From Pseudomonas entomophila (GTDB lineage: Bacteria > Pseudomonadota > Gammaproteobacteria > Pseudomonadales > Pseudomonadaceae), in the NCBI RefSeq assembly GCF_029478665.1, contig NZ_JARPQB010000007.1, positions 37,343 to 101,342 of the forward strand: a stretch of DNA of 64,000 nt, read 5' to 3'. Both the position numbers and the translations under genes were made by a program. Below the pieces are notes generated by a model that worked only from the letters and a program-made list of their open reading frames with translations, had not been told where the DNA came from and ran no database searches. Shown here one piece after another: positions 1 to 8,178 of the stretch (position 1 is the first letter of the stretch; the number at the start of each line of letters is the position of its first letter).

Positions 1-1
1 G

Positions 2-2476
2 AAGTGGGCGTTGCTGAGCAACAACCAGGACCGCACCGTCACCTTCAAGACCGGCATGGAAGGGCGCATTCCGCTGCCTGGCCACGTCATCCCGGTGGCG
101 GATGAGCTGCTGTCGGGGCGCCCGAACGGTGGCCGCATCGCCACCGCAGCCGGCAAGATCGTGACCCTGGACCGCGACACCCAGATCAAGACTGGCGACC
201 GACTGATCATCAACCTGCCCAACGGCAGCGCCCAGGGCCGAACTGTAGCGTCGGTCGCCGGGCGTGCCGTGACCGTGACCACGGCCTACAGCGCGCCGCC
301 CGAGCCTGAGCTGCAGTGGGCCATCGACGCCGACGACCTGGCGGTCCAGCTGTTCCGCGTACTGAAGACCTCGCGCACCGCCGAGGGCGAGTACGAAATC
401 ACGGCGTTGGAGTTCAACCCGAGCAAGTTCGCCGCAATCGACACCGGCGCAAAGCTCGAAGAGCGGCCGATCAGCATCATCCCGGTAACGACCGTGCCGC
501 CGCCGGCGAGAGTGACCCTGACGTCCGGCTACGCGATTGCCCAGGGCCTGGCCGTCAGCACGATGACCATCGCCTGGCCCGCCGTGGAAGGAGCCGTGGC
601 CTACGACGTGGAATGGCGCAAGGACAGTGGCAACTGGATCCGCCTGCAGCGCACCGGCACCGCTTCGGTGGATGTTGTTGGCATCTACGCCGGCCAGTAC
701 CTCGCGCGCGTCCGTGCCGTCAGCGCCTTCGACATCATGTCTACCTGGCGCAGCTCCGCGCTCACCGAGTTGAAAGGCAAGGAGGGTGCACCGCCAGCGG
801 TGTCGTTCCTCACTACCACCCCGTTGGTCTACGGCACTCGCCTGAAATGGGGCTTCCCCGCTGGTGCCGAAGACACCCAGCGGACAGAGCTCTGGCAGAG
901 CAAGACGACCGATCGCGCTGACGCCGTCAAGCTCGGTGACTTCGCCTACCCGCAAGCCGAACATGAGATCCACGGCCTAATGGCCGGGGTGGAGTTCTTC
1001 TACTGGGCTCGCCTGGTGGATCGAACCGGGAACATCGGTCCGTGGTATCCCGCGGGTGTGGGTGTTCAAGGGCGTTCGAGCTCGGACCAGTCCGAGTATG
1101 AGGAGTACTTCCGCGACAAGATCGGCAACGGCGCTCTGTATCCCGAGCTGCGGAAAGAGATCGAGCTGATCTCGGGCGATGGTCCCGGGTCGGTCAATGA
1201 CCGCGTGGAGCAGGCGAAGGACGAACTCTATGAGCGCATCGACCAGCTGACCGACGCTCTGGCATACGACCCGGCCAAGGCCTACGCCAAGGGTGAGGTT
1301 GTGCGACAGGGGCAGCGTCTGTTCCAAGCGATAGTCCCCGTACCAGTCGGCGCTGCGCCGCCTGACGTCAACTACTGGGCCGATATCGGCACAATTCTCG
1401 AAACTGCGAATGCTCTCGCGCTCCAGGTGCAGCAAAACACTGCTGATATCGAGACCATTGACGGCAAGGTCACGGCCTCGGCCAGCCAGATGAACGCCCT
1501 GCAGGCCGCCTGGCGCGAGGACGATGGCGAAGGGGATCTTGCTGACGCTCTGCGCGGCTGGGACAGCGCTGCAAAGTTCGCGCAGGAGGTACGTGTACGG
1601 GCCAACGAAAACGAGGCCACAGTTACAAGGCTGACGTCGCTTGACGCACAGGTGGCCGACAATAAGGCGAACATCACAACGCTAGAGCAGGTGGTGGCAA
1701 CGAATGATCGGACCACCGCAACGCGGATGACGCAGCTCGGTACTGAGGTCGATGACAATAGGGCGAGACTCACCACTGTCGAAGAGGCTCAGACCACAAC
1801 TGACGAGGCGATTGCAGGGCTCAGGACCACCGTTGATTCCGTGTACACAGCTGGCCGTGAGGATTCGGGGGAAGGTGACCTGCTGGGCGCGCTCGATGCT
1901 TGGAAGTCGAAAGCCAGCTTTGCGTCGGAAGTTCGCACACTGGCCAATGCCGACCAGGCGCTGGCTCGAAAGTCGGAGACTCTCGAGGCATCGATAGGAG
2001 AGACCAGGGCATCCGTTCAGCAGGTAAGCGAAGCGGTAGTTGGTGTCGATGGCCGGGTGCGTGCGCAGACGACCATCAAGGCACAGACCATCACAGGCGG
2101 CCGCAAGGTCATGGCGGGCTTATCGGTCGGCGTCGATGGTGACACATCGGAAATCCTCGCGTTCGCGCAACGGTTCGCCGTGGTCGATGAAGTGAGCGGC
2201 AACTTGATTGTTCCCTTCGTGGTTCAGAGCGGTCAGGTGTTCATCAACCAGGCGGTGATCAACACCGCGTTCATTCAACAGATTGTTCTGGGCATGACCT
2301 TGCGCTCTCAGGCTGTAAACGCTCAGGGTCTGCCGCTGATCGAGATCAATCTGGTCAATGGTTCGTTCATCGTCCGAGGTCAGGATGCAAGCGGATCAAC
2401 GCTGCTGAACAACGGCGGCCTGTACGTCTACGACGCCAACGGTGTCGAGCGGACTGCTGTGGGGAGGCTTTACTAA
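2..2476 (+). CDS. Phage tail tip / host specificity protein J, C-terminal part (5' truncated by window edge)
   Basis: The reading frame is open to the left edge of the window, so this is the C-terminal ~824 residues of a longer protein; the TTG near the start is internal. It resembles lambda gpJ, the central fibre at the tail tip that recognises the host receptor. Visible parts are a fibronectin type III-like segment around residues 165-260, a long helical region with repeated heptad-like stretches (about 460-660), and a DUF1983-like C-terminal part ending in beta-rich sequence. It shares a TAATG stop/start overlap with the next gene, consistent with translational coupling in a tail operon. 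Family resemblance is clear; receptor is unknown. Confidence 0.85.
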   Translation, partial: KWALLSNNQDRTVTFKTGMEGRIPLPGHVIPVADELLSGRPNGGRIATAAGKIVTLDRDTQIKTGDRLIINLPNGSAQGRTVASVAGRAVTVTTAYSAPPEPELQWAIDADDLAVQLFRVLKTSRTAEGEYEITALEFNPSKFAAIDTGAKLEERPISIIPVTTVPPPARVTLTSGYAIAQGLAVSTMTIAWPAVEGAVAYDVEWRKDSGNWIRLQRTGTASVDVVGIYAGQYLARVRAVSAFDIMSTWRSSALTELKGKEGAPPAVSFLTTTPLVYGTRLKWGFPAGAEDTQRTELWQSKTTDRADAVKLGDFAYPQAEHEIHGLMAGVEFFYWARLVDRTGNIGPWYPAGVGVQGRSSSDQSEYEEYFRDKIGNGALYPELRKEIELISGDGPGSVNDRVEQAKDELYERIDQLTDALAYDPAKAYAKGEVVRQGQRLFQAIVPVPVGAAPPDVNYWADIGTILETANALALQVQQNTADIETIDGKVTASASQMNALQAAWREDDGEGDLADALRGWDSAAKFAQEVRVRANENEATVTRLTSLDAQVADNKANITTLEQVVATNDRTTATRMTQLGTEVDDNRARLTTVEEAQTTTDEAIAGLRTTVDSVYTAGREDSGEGDLLGALDAWKSKASFASEVRTLANADQALARKSETLEASIGETRASVQQVSEAVVGVDGRVRAQTTIKAQTITGGRKVMAGLSVGVDGDTSEILAFAQRFAVVDEVSGNLIVPFVVQSGQVFINQAVINTAFIQQIVLGMTLRSQAVNAQGLPLIEINLVNGSFIVRGQDASGSTLLNNGGLYVYDANGVERTAVGRLY

Positions 2477-3525
2477 TGGCTGCTCAGTACGGGCTTAGGA
2501 CGCGCGATGCGTCCGGGGCGGTGACCCTTGATACGACAGTTACGCCGATTCGGTCGCTGAAGATGATGCAAGTGGTCGGTAACGGAGCGTTCGATCAGTA
2601 CATTTCGATACCTGAAATCAAGGCTGAGTCGTTTGTGGTTGTCGATACGCTTGAAGACGCGGGGTTGTTCACATTCTCACCAGCAGCCTGGTGGACCACG
2701 GGACAGCTGCAACTTAAACAGCCCCAGAGCAAAACCTGGCAGGTAATGATCCTTTCGAAAGGCAGCGAGCCATTCAGCGCGCCTGGCACCTATGGCATAC
2801 GCACGAAGAACAACGGCATTGCAACGCAGATCGATGCAGTGAACAAGGCACTTACTATTAGGTATTCGGGGAGGTTTTCATTCATTTACGGAGGTGGTGA
2901 TTTAAATATTGAAGGAGACGACTACCGAGCTTTCTCGTCACCGATTACTACATACGAGCGGCCCCTGATTTTCATCAATGCAAACGATTACTTTATGGTC
3001 GGACAGTTCAGCGTTATTGGTTCGCCGGGTAACTGGACAGGGTTCCGTTTGCGGGACTATCGGAACGAAGCGCACGGCGCAGGGTGGAAGCTGCCCATTC
3101 GCATATCTTGGTTCTGTGCCAGTTATATGACCGATACGTCAGCTGTAGGGCAATACGGAGCGTCGGTCAAAGGGCCGTCCGGGGAGCGCTTGTTTGCCTC
3201 GACAATGAACCTTGCGGTGCTCAACAGCCAGCCCACAGCCAACTCATTTGTGACGGCTGGAGACCCTATAGCGAGGCCTGGCTACTACGCAACAAGCCAA
3301 CAGATGGCATGGACCGGAAACAACGCGGATTTCATTCTTGCCAATGCCCTTTTCTCGCAGACCAACATCGCTCAGACGACTCAGCCTTTCAGGGTCAACT
3401 TTGGTGGATTTTTGCCGGGAAACCGGAGTGTTCTGCAGATGTACTGCGAGAACAATGACGGTGTGAACCCTGTACTTGCGAACGGCAGAACTCTATTCGC
3501 CGCTCGTCCAATGAAAACAATCTGA
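2476..3525 (+). CDS. Phage virion protein downstream of J (hypothetical tail-associated)
   Basis: A 349-residue protein whose ATG overlaps the stop of the J-type gene by one base. It begins with a short segment typical of small proteins that follow gpJ in Pseudomonas siphophages ('AAQYGLRTRDASGAVTLDTT' type start) and continues as a predicted beta-rich protein with many aromatic residues and no membrane segment or signal peptide. No catalytic motif is visible. Its position between tail tip and tail fibre genes suggests a distal tail or tip accessory protein. GC drops in the 2850-3000 part, which may indicate a swapped receptor-binding module; that is inference. Confidence 0.7.
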   Translation: MAAQYGLRTRDASGAVTLDTTVTPIRSLKMMQVVGNGAFDQYISIPEIKAESFVVVDTLEDAGLFTFSPAAWWTTGQLQLKQPQSKTWQVMILSKGSEPFSAPGTYGIRTKNNGIATQIDAVNKALTIRYSGRFSFIYGGGDLNIEGDDYRAFSSPITTYERPLIFINANDYFMVGQFSVIGSPGNWTGFRLRDYRNEAHGAGWKLPIRISWFCASYMTDTSAVGQYGASVKGPSGERLFASTMNLAVLNSQPTANSFVTAGDPIARPGYYATSQQMAWTGNNADFILANALFSQTNIAQTTQPFRVNFGGFLPGNRSVLQMYCENNDGVNPVLANGRTLFAARPMKTI

Positions 3526-3536
3526 AGGAGTAACGC

Positions 3537-4301
3537 ATGCCATGGTATAGACAGGGCACTGTGTCGATCACTGCTGGCCAGACCACGGTGACTGGCGCGG
3601 GCACGAACTTTCCCGCCAACGCGAGGGTTGGCGATGCTTTCCAGGGTCCGGACGGGCGCTGGTATGAGGTAACCAACATTGCCAGCAGCACGGTGCTCAG
3701 CATCCTCCCAGCGTATCAAGGCGCCACAGTAAGCGCAGGCGCCTATGGTCTGGCTCCGATGCAGGGCTACGTTAAAGAGTCAGCCGATCGCCTCCGCCAG
3801 GTGGTCGAGCAGTACGGCACCACGTTGGCGCTCTTCGGCAATGCCGCTGACGTTGTAACGCTCCGGACGAACATCGGGGCTGCAAAGTCCGGCGCAAACA
3901 ACGACATCACATCGCTGACCGGCATGACAACGGCTTTGAGCATCGCCCAGGGTGGTACCGGCTCGGCAACTTCCGCCGCTGCAAAGACTGCGCTCGGAAT
4001 CGGCGATGTGGGGGTCGGTCAATCCTGGCAGAACATGCTGTCACAGCGCTCGCTAGGCACACTCTACACAAACACGACCGGCCGCCCCATTCAAGTAATC
4101 GTCCATGCCGGCCCAGCGTCGTCAGTGAACACCGCGCTCAACATCACAATTGGGGGAGCCGTTGTGTATGCAGGTTATGCGGGGGCAGCGGGGGTCTACA
4201 TTGCGACCGCAACAGCAATTGTGCCGCCCAGCGCCACGTACTCGGTTGGCGCCTCCAACGGTTCCGTAAGCGCCCTCACTGCATGGAATGAACTCAGATG
4301 A
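3537..4301 (+). CDS. Phage tail fibre protein
   Basis: A 254-residue protein preceded by a GAAGGAG ribosome binding site. Residues 1-75 look like the conserved N-terminal anchor domain found in many Pseudomonas phage fibres (a 'GTVSITAGQTTVTGAGT' start). The middle carries the tail-fibre linker 'SIAQGGTGSATSAAAKTALG', common before receptor-binding tips. The C-terminal ~90 residues are Gly/Ala/Val-rich and beta-like, probably the variable tip. Its stop overlaps the start of the chaperone gene by four bases, the usual fibre/assembly-protein pairing. Host-receptor specificity cannot be told from sequence. Confidence 0.8.
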   Translation: MPWYRQGTVSITAGQTTVTGAGTNFPANARVGDAFQGPDGRWYEVTNIASSTVLSILPAYQGATVSAGAYGLAPMQGYVKESADRLRQVVEQYGTTLALFGNAADVVTLRTNIGAAKSGANNDITSLTGMTTALSIAQGGTGSATSAAAKTALGIGDVGVGQSWQNMLSQRSLGTLYTNTTGRPIQVIVHAGPASSVNTALNITIGGAVVYAGYAGAAGVYIATATAIVPPSATYSVGASNGSVSALTAWNELR

Positions 4302-4750
4302 TGCGATATTTCCGCAATGCCGCCGGCGGTCCCGTGATGGCGTTCGATCAAGGCGACCCGGTCGATGAGTACTTGCCGGCCGGTTACGTCGAAATGAGCG
4401 CGGGCGAAGTCAGCGCATACCTGGATCCGACTCCCGCTTACTGGACCGATGGTGTAGTACTCGTGCTGAGTAGTCATGAGATTCAAGGCTGGCGCAGAGC
4501 GTCTCAGATCGAGATAGATGTACTGCTTCCTGCGCTGCAACTGCGCGAGGCGATGGCCGAAACTGCACACCGCCGCGCCGGTGCCGACTCTGCAATTGCA
4601 CCGCTGCAGGATGCTGTCGATCTTGACGACGCAACCGACGCGGAAGCGGCGTTGCTCAAGGAATGGAAGCGGTACCGTATCGCGCTGAACCGCCTACCCG
4701 ATCAGCTTGGTTACCCGAACACCATCGACTGGCCCGCGCCGCCGGCCTGA
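4298..4750 (+). CDS. Phage tail fibre assembly chaperone-like protein
   Basis: A 150-residue protein that starts inside the fibre gene's stop (ATGATG overlap). Its N-terminal part has the 'FRNAAGGPVMAF...PVDEYLP' look of phage fibre-assembly proteins, and its C-terminal half is a helical segment ('LLKEWKRYRIALNRL...GYPNTIDWPAPP') that closely matches the end of the tail fibre assembly (Tfa-like) family, where the KxWxxYRxxLxxL and IxWPxxP motifs are characteristic. The role is folding or trimerisation of the upstream fibre. A terminator follows directly, closing the tail operon. Confidence 0.8.
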   Translation: MMRYFRNAAGGPVMAFDQGDPVDEYLPAGYVEMSAGEVSAYLDPTPAYWTDGVVLVLSSHEIQGWRRASQIEIDVLLPALQLREAMAETAHRRAGADSAIAPLQDAVDLDDATDAEAALLKEWKRYRIALNRLPDQLGYPNTIDWPAPPA

Positions 4751-4768
4751 TCCACACCAATCCCACCG

Positions 4769-4792
4769 ACCGCCATGAGGCGGTATTTTTTT
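4769..4792 (+). terminator. Rho-independent terminator after tail fibre assembly gene
   Basis: A short stem ACCGCC/GGCGGT with loop ATGA is followed by a run of seven T. It lies 18 bases after the chaperone stop and just before the lysis cassette, so it separates tail and lysis transcription or allows partial read-through. Confidence 0.7.
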
Positions 4793-4807
4793 GCCTGGAG
4801 AAACCCC

Positions 4808-5230
4808 ATGAATCAACTGCTTCCCCGTGGCGTGCGCAATTGCAACCCGGGCAACATCGACTACAACCCCGCGAACAACTGGGTGGGCCAGATCGGAAAA
4901 GAGCCCGGCGGTCGATTCTGCATCTTCGACACGCCGGAGAACGGCATCCGTGCACTCGGCAAGCTGCTGCAGACCTACTACCACAAGCACGGCCTGAGAA
5001 CCGTGGCCGCGATCATCAAGCGCTGGGCGCCGGAGGTAGAGAACGACACAGATGCCTATGTTCGTACCGTAGCCCAGCGTTGCGGCCTGGGGGCGAGCGA
5101 CCCGATCACGAACATCAAGGACCAGCAGGTGCTGCGTGGCCTGGTGCACGCGATCATCAAGCACGAGAACGCGAACTACGAGTACCCGCCGGGCGTCTTT
5201 GCCGAGGGCGTGCGGAGGGCGTTGGCGTGA
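4808..5230 (+). CDS. Phage virion/lysin protein with RNNNPGNI-type motif
   Basis: A 140-residue protein. I chose ATG 4808 because GGAG lies about seven bases upstream and the conserved start follows; an in-frame ATG at 4775 sits in the terminator. The N-terminal 'RGVRNCNPGNIDYN' is the hallmark of small phage proteins annotated as 'structural protein P5' or lysozyme-like peptidoglycan hydrolases, and the order W..Q...E..GRFCIFDTPENGIRALGKLL also fits. The context (immediately before two spanins) supports an endolysin role. The stop overlaps a GTG start of the inner spanin. Confidence 0.75.
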   Translation: MNQLLPRGVRNCNPGNIDYNPANNWVGQIGKEPGGRFCIFDTPENGIRALGKLLQTYYHKHGLRTVAAIIKRWAPEVENDTDAYVRTVAQRCGLGASDPITNIKDQQVLRGLVHAIIKHENANYEYPPGVFAEGVRRALA

Positions 5231-5589
5231 AGGCCTGGGCACTGCGCCTCACCGGCACCGGCCTGCTGATCTTGCTCGGCATGGCCGTTGGCACCTGGGC
5301 CACAACTCATCACTTCAGACCTCTGCTGGACGGCCAGCAGGACCTGGCCACGCAATGCGCCGCGGTCCGGGACAACCTGGCCGGCCTGGCGCAGGAGCAG
5401 GGCAAGGCCCTGGGTGAACTGACCCTGGCCGAGAGCGTTCGCCAGGCCAGGGCGAAGCAGGCCGTGGACGAGGCTGCGGCCAGCGCCCAGAGCGACTTCG
5501 CCGCGGCGAACCGACTGCAGCAGGAGCGAACCGGCGGCGACCAGTGCGCGGCCGCCACCTCGATCATCGACCAGGAGCTTGGCCTATGA
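5227..5589 (+). CDS. Phage inner-membrane spanin (Rz-like)
   Basis: A 120-residue protein starting at a GTG that overlaps the lysin stop (GTGA). It has one N-terminal membrane segment (about residues 8-26, LTGTGLLILLGMAVGTWATT) with positive residues before it, then a long alpha-helical, Gln/Ala-rich periplasmic part, the standard i-spanin plan. It would pair with the outer-membrane lipoprotein encoded next to fuse inner and outer membranes in the last lysis step. Sequence identity among spanins is low, so the call rests on topology and position. Confidence 0.75.
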   Translation: MKAWALRLTGTGLLILLGMAVGTWATTHHFRPLLDGQQDLATQCAAVRDNLAGLAQEQGKALGELTLAESVRQARAKQAVDEAAASAQSDFAAANRLQQERTGGDQCAAATSIIDQELGL

Positions 5590-5927
5590 AGCTGGCGGGC
5601 AACGTATGTTTCTGTAGGAGCGAAATGGGCCTATTCCAGGCAGCAGGCCTCGTAATCCGTGGCTTCACCTGTGGGGGTGGGGTGGCGGTTATCCTGGCCA
5701 TTTCCGGGTGCACTGGGCGCGCGGAGTCACAGGTCCAGTACGTGCGCGTCGAGGTGCCGGTGCAGGTGCCGTGCCAGACGCCGGGTGTGTCGGCACCTGC
5801 CTGGGCGGCTGCCGATCTACGCAAGACCGACAGCCTGGAAGTGAAGGTGAGGGTACTGCTGGCCGAGCGCCGGCAGCGGATAGGATACGAGAAACAGCTG
5901 GAAGCTGGGGGCCGGGTATGTCAATAA
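5586..5927 (+). CDS. Phage outer-membrane spanin lipoprotein (Rz1-like)
   Basis: A 113-residue protein whose ATG overlaps the i-spanin stop (ATGA). It has an unusually long N-terminal region before a lipobox, LAISG-C (Cys at about residue 46), then a proline-containing stretch (VEVPVQVPCQTPGVSAP) and a basic helical tail. An in-frame ATG at 5625 would give a more usual signal length, with Cys at about residue 33, and could be the real start. Unlike lambda Rz1 it is not nested in Rz but follows it, a 'separated' spanin pair. It is the last late gene before a lower-GC block. Confidence 0.7.
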   Translation: MKLAGNVCFCRSEMGLFQAAGLVIRGFTCGGGVAVILAISGCTGRAESQVQYVRVEVPVQVPCQTPGVSAPAWAAADLRKTDSLEVKVRVLLAERRQRIGYEKQLEAGGRVCQ

Positions 5928-5951
5928 TTTAGTTTTTTGCGGAGATGGACC

Positions 5952-6470
5952 TTGCATCTATTTACAGTTGATCGCGCAGGCAGCTTACAAGAGGGGTATG
6001 TCTGTGAGTTGTCTCAGGTTTCAAAACTTGATCCTGAATTTCTGACAGGTTTTGCAAGAGATCTATGTCCGGAGGGGGTTTCGAAGCATGGTAGCTACTA
6101 CCTTCTTTCCAGTGATCTCGATAGCGAAAGCTCACTGAACTCGCAAACTGAAATCTTGTTTGAATGGGTGAGGCGTGCCAGATTCCCTAATAGGCCGTCT
6201 AGGTATCAGAGTATTTACGCAGTGGACAATCTTGATTCGGCGGTTCGGTTTATGTCTGACTATGGATCTGCTGGCCACGCAATTTATGAGCTTTCAAGTC
6301 CCGATGCCTTTCGGGGGGACATGAGGCTCATTACTGCTCCAAAACAGACGCCGATAGTCAGCTCCTATTTTGCCGAGCTGTATTGGCAGGGCTTGCCCTG
6401 GCATGAGGGCGAGCCAATATGGGAGTGGATAGTTCCGTGCCCCGTCACTATAGGTAGACGTGTCATGTAA
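5952..6470 (+). CDS. DUF2441-like moron protein, possible ADP-ribosyltransferase-like fold
   Basis: A 172-residue protein from TTG 5952, chosen because GGAG (5941-5944) sits seven bases upstream; TTG 5937 is the only earlier in-frame option. No signal peptide or membrane segment is present. The order 'HLFTVDRAGSLQEG', 'TEILFEWVRRARFPNRPSRYQSIYAVD' and a C-terminal 'WEWIVPCPV' resembles the DUF2441 family, for which I recall an ADP-ribosyltransferase-like fold. That link is from memory and unverified. GC is visibly lower than the tail genes on either side, with codon use unlike them, so it is likely a late-acquired moron. Function unknown. Confidence 0.5.
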   Translation: MHLFTVDRAGSLQEGYVCELSQVSKLDPEFLTGFARDLCPEGVSKHGSYYLLSSDLDSESSLNSQTEILFEWVRRARFPNRPSRYQSIYAVDNLDSAVRFMSDYGSAGHAIYELSSPDAFRGDMRLITAPKQTPIVSSYFAELYWQGLPWHEGEPIWEWIVPCPVTIGRRVM

Positions 6471-6577
6471 AAGTGGTGCTTTCCTTCATATCTCATGGGT
6501 GGATGCACGGGCCGAATAGAGGGCCCGTCCTGTGATACCGCCCTATAATGCTCCGATCAAGTCGCCAGGACAGGGCC

Positions 6578-6814
6578 GTGAAGCGAACCATAGCGGGAAT
6601 GATCGAAGCGGGTGAGCCGTTGATACGGGAAGCGATTGCCGCTTTGCATCGATATCACGAGGCCCAGGAAGCTGGCGCTCCGCCAGAGGAAGTCGAGCGG
6701 CTGAGCCTGATCGCTGAGTCGGCGTATAAGGCCGTGACGGATTACCAGCTGTATGCGCTTGGTCACCAACCCTCATACGGCATTGACGTTGCTGGCCAAG
6801 CCGCTGGGCGGTAG
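6578..6814 (+). CDS. Hypothetical small helical prophage protein
   Basis: A 78-residue mostly helical protein from GTG 6578 ('VKRTIAGMIEAGEPLIREAI'); an ATG at 6548 would add ten residues but follows no better ribosome site. It is acidic and alanine-rich, with no motif I recognise. It lies between the DUF2441-like gene and a LexA-controlled gene; an imperfect GC hairpin without a T-run lies upstream at 6507-6528. Could be a regulator or a fragment. Confidence 0.5.
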   Translation: MKRTIAGMIEAGEPLIREAIAALHRYHEAQEAGAPPEEVERLSLIAESAYKAVTDYQLYALGHQPSYGIDVAGQAAGR

Positions 6815-6844
6815 TGGTGCGGTAAAAGAATGGATGATCAAATG

Positions 6845-6860
6845 CTGTATCTATATACAG
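6845..6860 (+). promoter_or_regulatory. LexA (SOS) box
   Basis: The 16-mer CTGTATCTATATACAG fits the gammaproteobacterial LexA consensus CTGT-N8-ACAG exactly, with an AT-rich centre. It lies 12 bases before ATG 6873, so LexA bound here would cover the promoter or block initiation of that gene. SOS control is inferred from the site alone. Confidence 0.8.
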
Positions 6861-6872
6861 TATTGGTGTGCC

Positions 6873-7166
6873 ATGTACTTCCTCCTCGTTCGCCGTCGAG
6901 AGCGCGGCATCGCGATCTCGAGCGATCAACTCAAGAAGATCCAGCCGATGCGTGCCGACGTGCACATCGAGTACGGGCACAGCAAAGTGCTTGGCCGGTA
7001 CTGCATCGAGGCCTGGGTCTTCAACCCAACCCCGGGCCCGGACATCATCCCGCGACTGCACGATGCCTGTGTAACCGGCATGGCTCAGCTCGGAATGAAC
7101 ATCATCGGCCTGGAGGAAGTCGACGGGGTGCTGTACGCGCAATCCTGGTGGTGCCGTGCGCAGTAG
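6873..7166 (+). CDS. Conserved hypothetical protein under a LexA box
   Basis: A 97-residue protein from ATG 6873 (an earlier in-frame ATG at 6834 would place the LexA box inside the gene, so I reject it). It has 'YFLLVRRRERGIAISSDQL' at the N-terminus, a central 'VFNPTPGPDIIPRLHDACVTGMAQLGM', and ends 'GVLYAQSWWCRAQ'. No transmembrane segment or catalytic motif is recognised. The last bases overlap a 37-codon frame that starts with GTG, suggesting a coupled pair. Position and LexA control suggest a role when the prophage or host DNA is damaged, but I do not know the function. Confidence 0.65.
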   Translation: MYFLLVRRRERGIAISSDQLKKIQPMRADVHIEYGHSKVLGRYCIEAWVFNPTPGPDIIPRLHDACVTGMAQLGMNIIGLEEVDGVLYAQSWWCRAQ

Positions 7167-7269
7167 TGCCGCAGGCATCCCGCAGCCATGGATGGATGAG
7201 CTCGCCGAGGCGGCCAGGTCGTGGGCGTTGGTCGATAACGAGTCTGATGAGGTTGTGGAGTTACGCTAG
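7156..7269 (+). CDS. Very small protein coupled to the SOS gene
   Basis: A 37-residue acidic protein starting at GTG 7156, overlapping the previous stop by 11 bases. The predicted product contains 'PQPWMDELAEAARSWALVD' and ends in an acidic tail. It would be made by translational coupling from the LexA-controlled message. The family is not recognised, and an internal ATG could give a 25-residue form. Confidence 0.4.
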   Translation: MRSSAAGIPQPWMDELAEAARSWALVDNESDEVVELR

Positions 7270-7451
7270 CCAGGACGGCTGGTGTTTCGGCTGGAAGCCG
7301 GGAAGGGGCGGCTGTCTAAAACTGCGCTGCAGCTTCTCGGTTTTACTGGGCGAAACTCGCCAATGCATATTAGACAGCGTCGACGCATAGGTCACGAACG
7401 ACGCGGCATAAGGTCTGCTTTTTCCACTACTGTTGCAGTACTGGAAGGTAG

Positions 7452-8120
7452 CTATTTCGCGTCCTCATTGACTGCAGGTGCAGCTTTTACCCGGGGGGGA
7501 GTTTTCATCTTTAGAACGGCAGCGGATTTCGCAAGGGCGTGCTTCTGTAGCAAATTCTCAACAATGTCCATGACATGATTCACATCCGCGCTGCTGGGAA
7601 GATGCCCGCGATGCGACGATGCGTGCCCGGCCTCCAGCGCCGCTTCTAGGATCTCTTTGTCAAGCTTTCCAAGGTGCCCAGCCTTGACGAGCTGGTTCAG
7701 CTTCTGAATAAACCCGCCGATGTCTCCGACGACATGATTCATATACATGTCGACGATCGCCCTAGCTCCCATCATAGCGAGCCTCCTGCTGTTTGCATGA
7801 AGCGCTGAATAAATCTCCACCATCATGCTCTGCCATTCATCAGGTAGATAGCGCTTCCACCTCGGCGGCTGCCTCGACACCCTCGGCGGATAAAAGTCTG
7901 TGTCGTCGCTGGCGTCGTATTCGGAATGCCACCAGTCGACTCTTAGGGATATTTCCTCGCAGCCCCGGCACTGTACTAATTTGTTGACCTTGCCCCACTG
8001 GTATTCATATTCATCATTCCATGAATCTTCAAAACTCTGAGCTACCTCCTTGAGGCAGTCGTGTTTGGTGTCCCTCGCGCAGCGGTTGCAGTGCGACCAG
8101 ATTAGAGTTGCTTTTGCCAT
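7452..8120 (-). CDS. DUF4145 protein with N-terminal zinc ribbon
   Basis: A 222-residue protein on the minus strand; ATG at 8120 is preceded by a GGAGG site, so the in-frame upstream extension is untranslated. The N-terminus has two CxxC pairs (C11/C14 and C51/C54) suggesting a zinc ribbon. The C-terminal two thirds is helical and matches the DUF4145 look ('YSALHANSRRLAMMGARAIVDMYM...GHLGKLDKEILEAALEAGHASSHRG'). It is transcribed against the phage late genes and sits at the prophage end next to att, a usual place for lysogenic-conversion or defence genes. DUF4145 domains occur in restriction-associated proteins, but no nuclease or helicase is seen here, so function remains open. Confidence 0.7.
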   Translation of the reverse strand: MAKATLIWSHCNRCARDTKHDCLKEVAQSFEDSWNDEYEYQWGKVNKLVQCRGCEEISLRVDWWHSEYDASDDTDFYPPRVSRQPPRWKRYLPDEWQSMMVEIYSALHANSRRLAMMGARAIVDMYMNHVVGDIGGFIQKLNQLVKAGHLGKLDKEILEAALEAGHASSHRGHLPSSADVNHVMDIVENLLQKHALAKSAAVLKMKTPPRVKAAPAVNEDAK

Positions 8121-8178
8121 AAAGATTTCCTCCGTTTTCTCAATCCTATCAACAGAGTTGCCGCTTCGCGATAGCCTA

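Noticed and set aside
6543..7178. 211-codon minus-strand open frame over the SOS module
   Set aside because: No start signal and no motif; the plus-strand genes have a LexA box and coupling that explain the region better.
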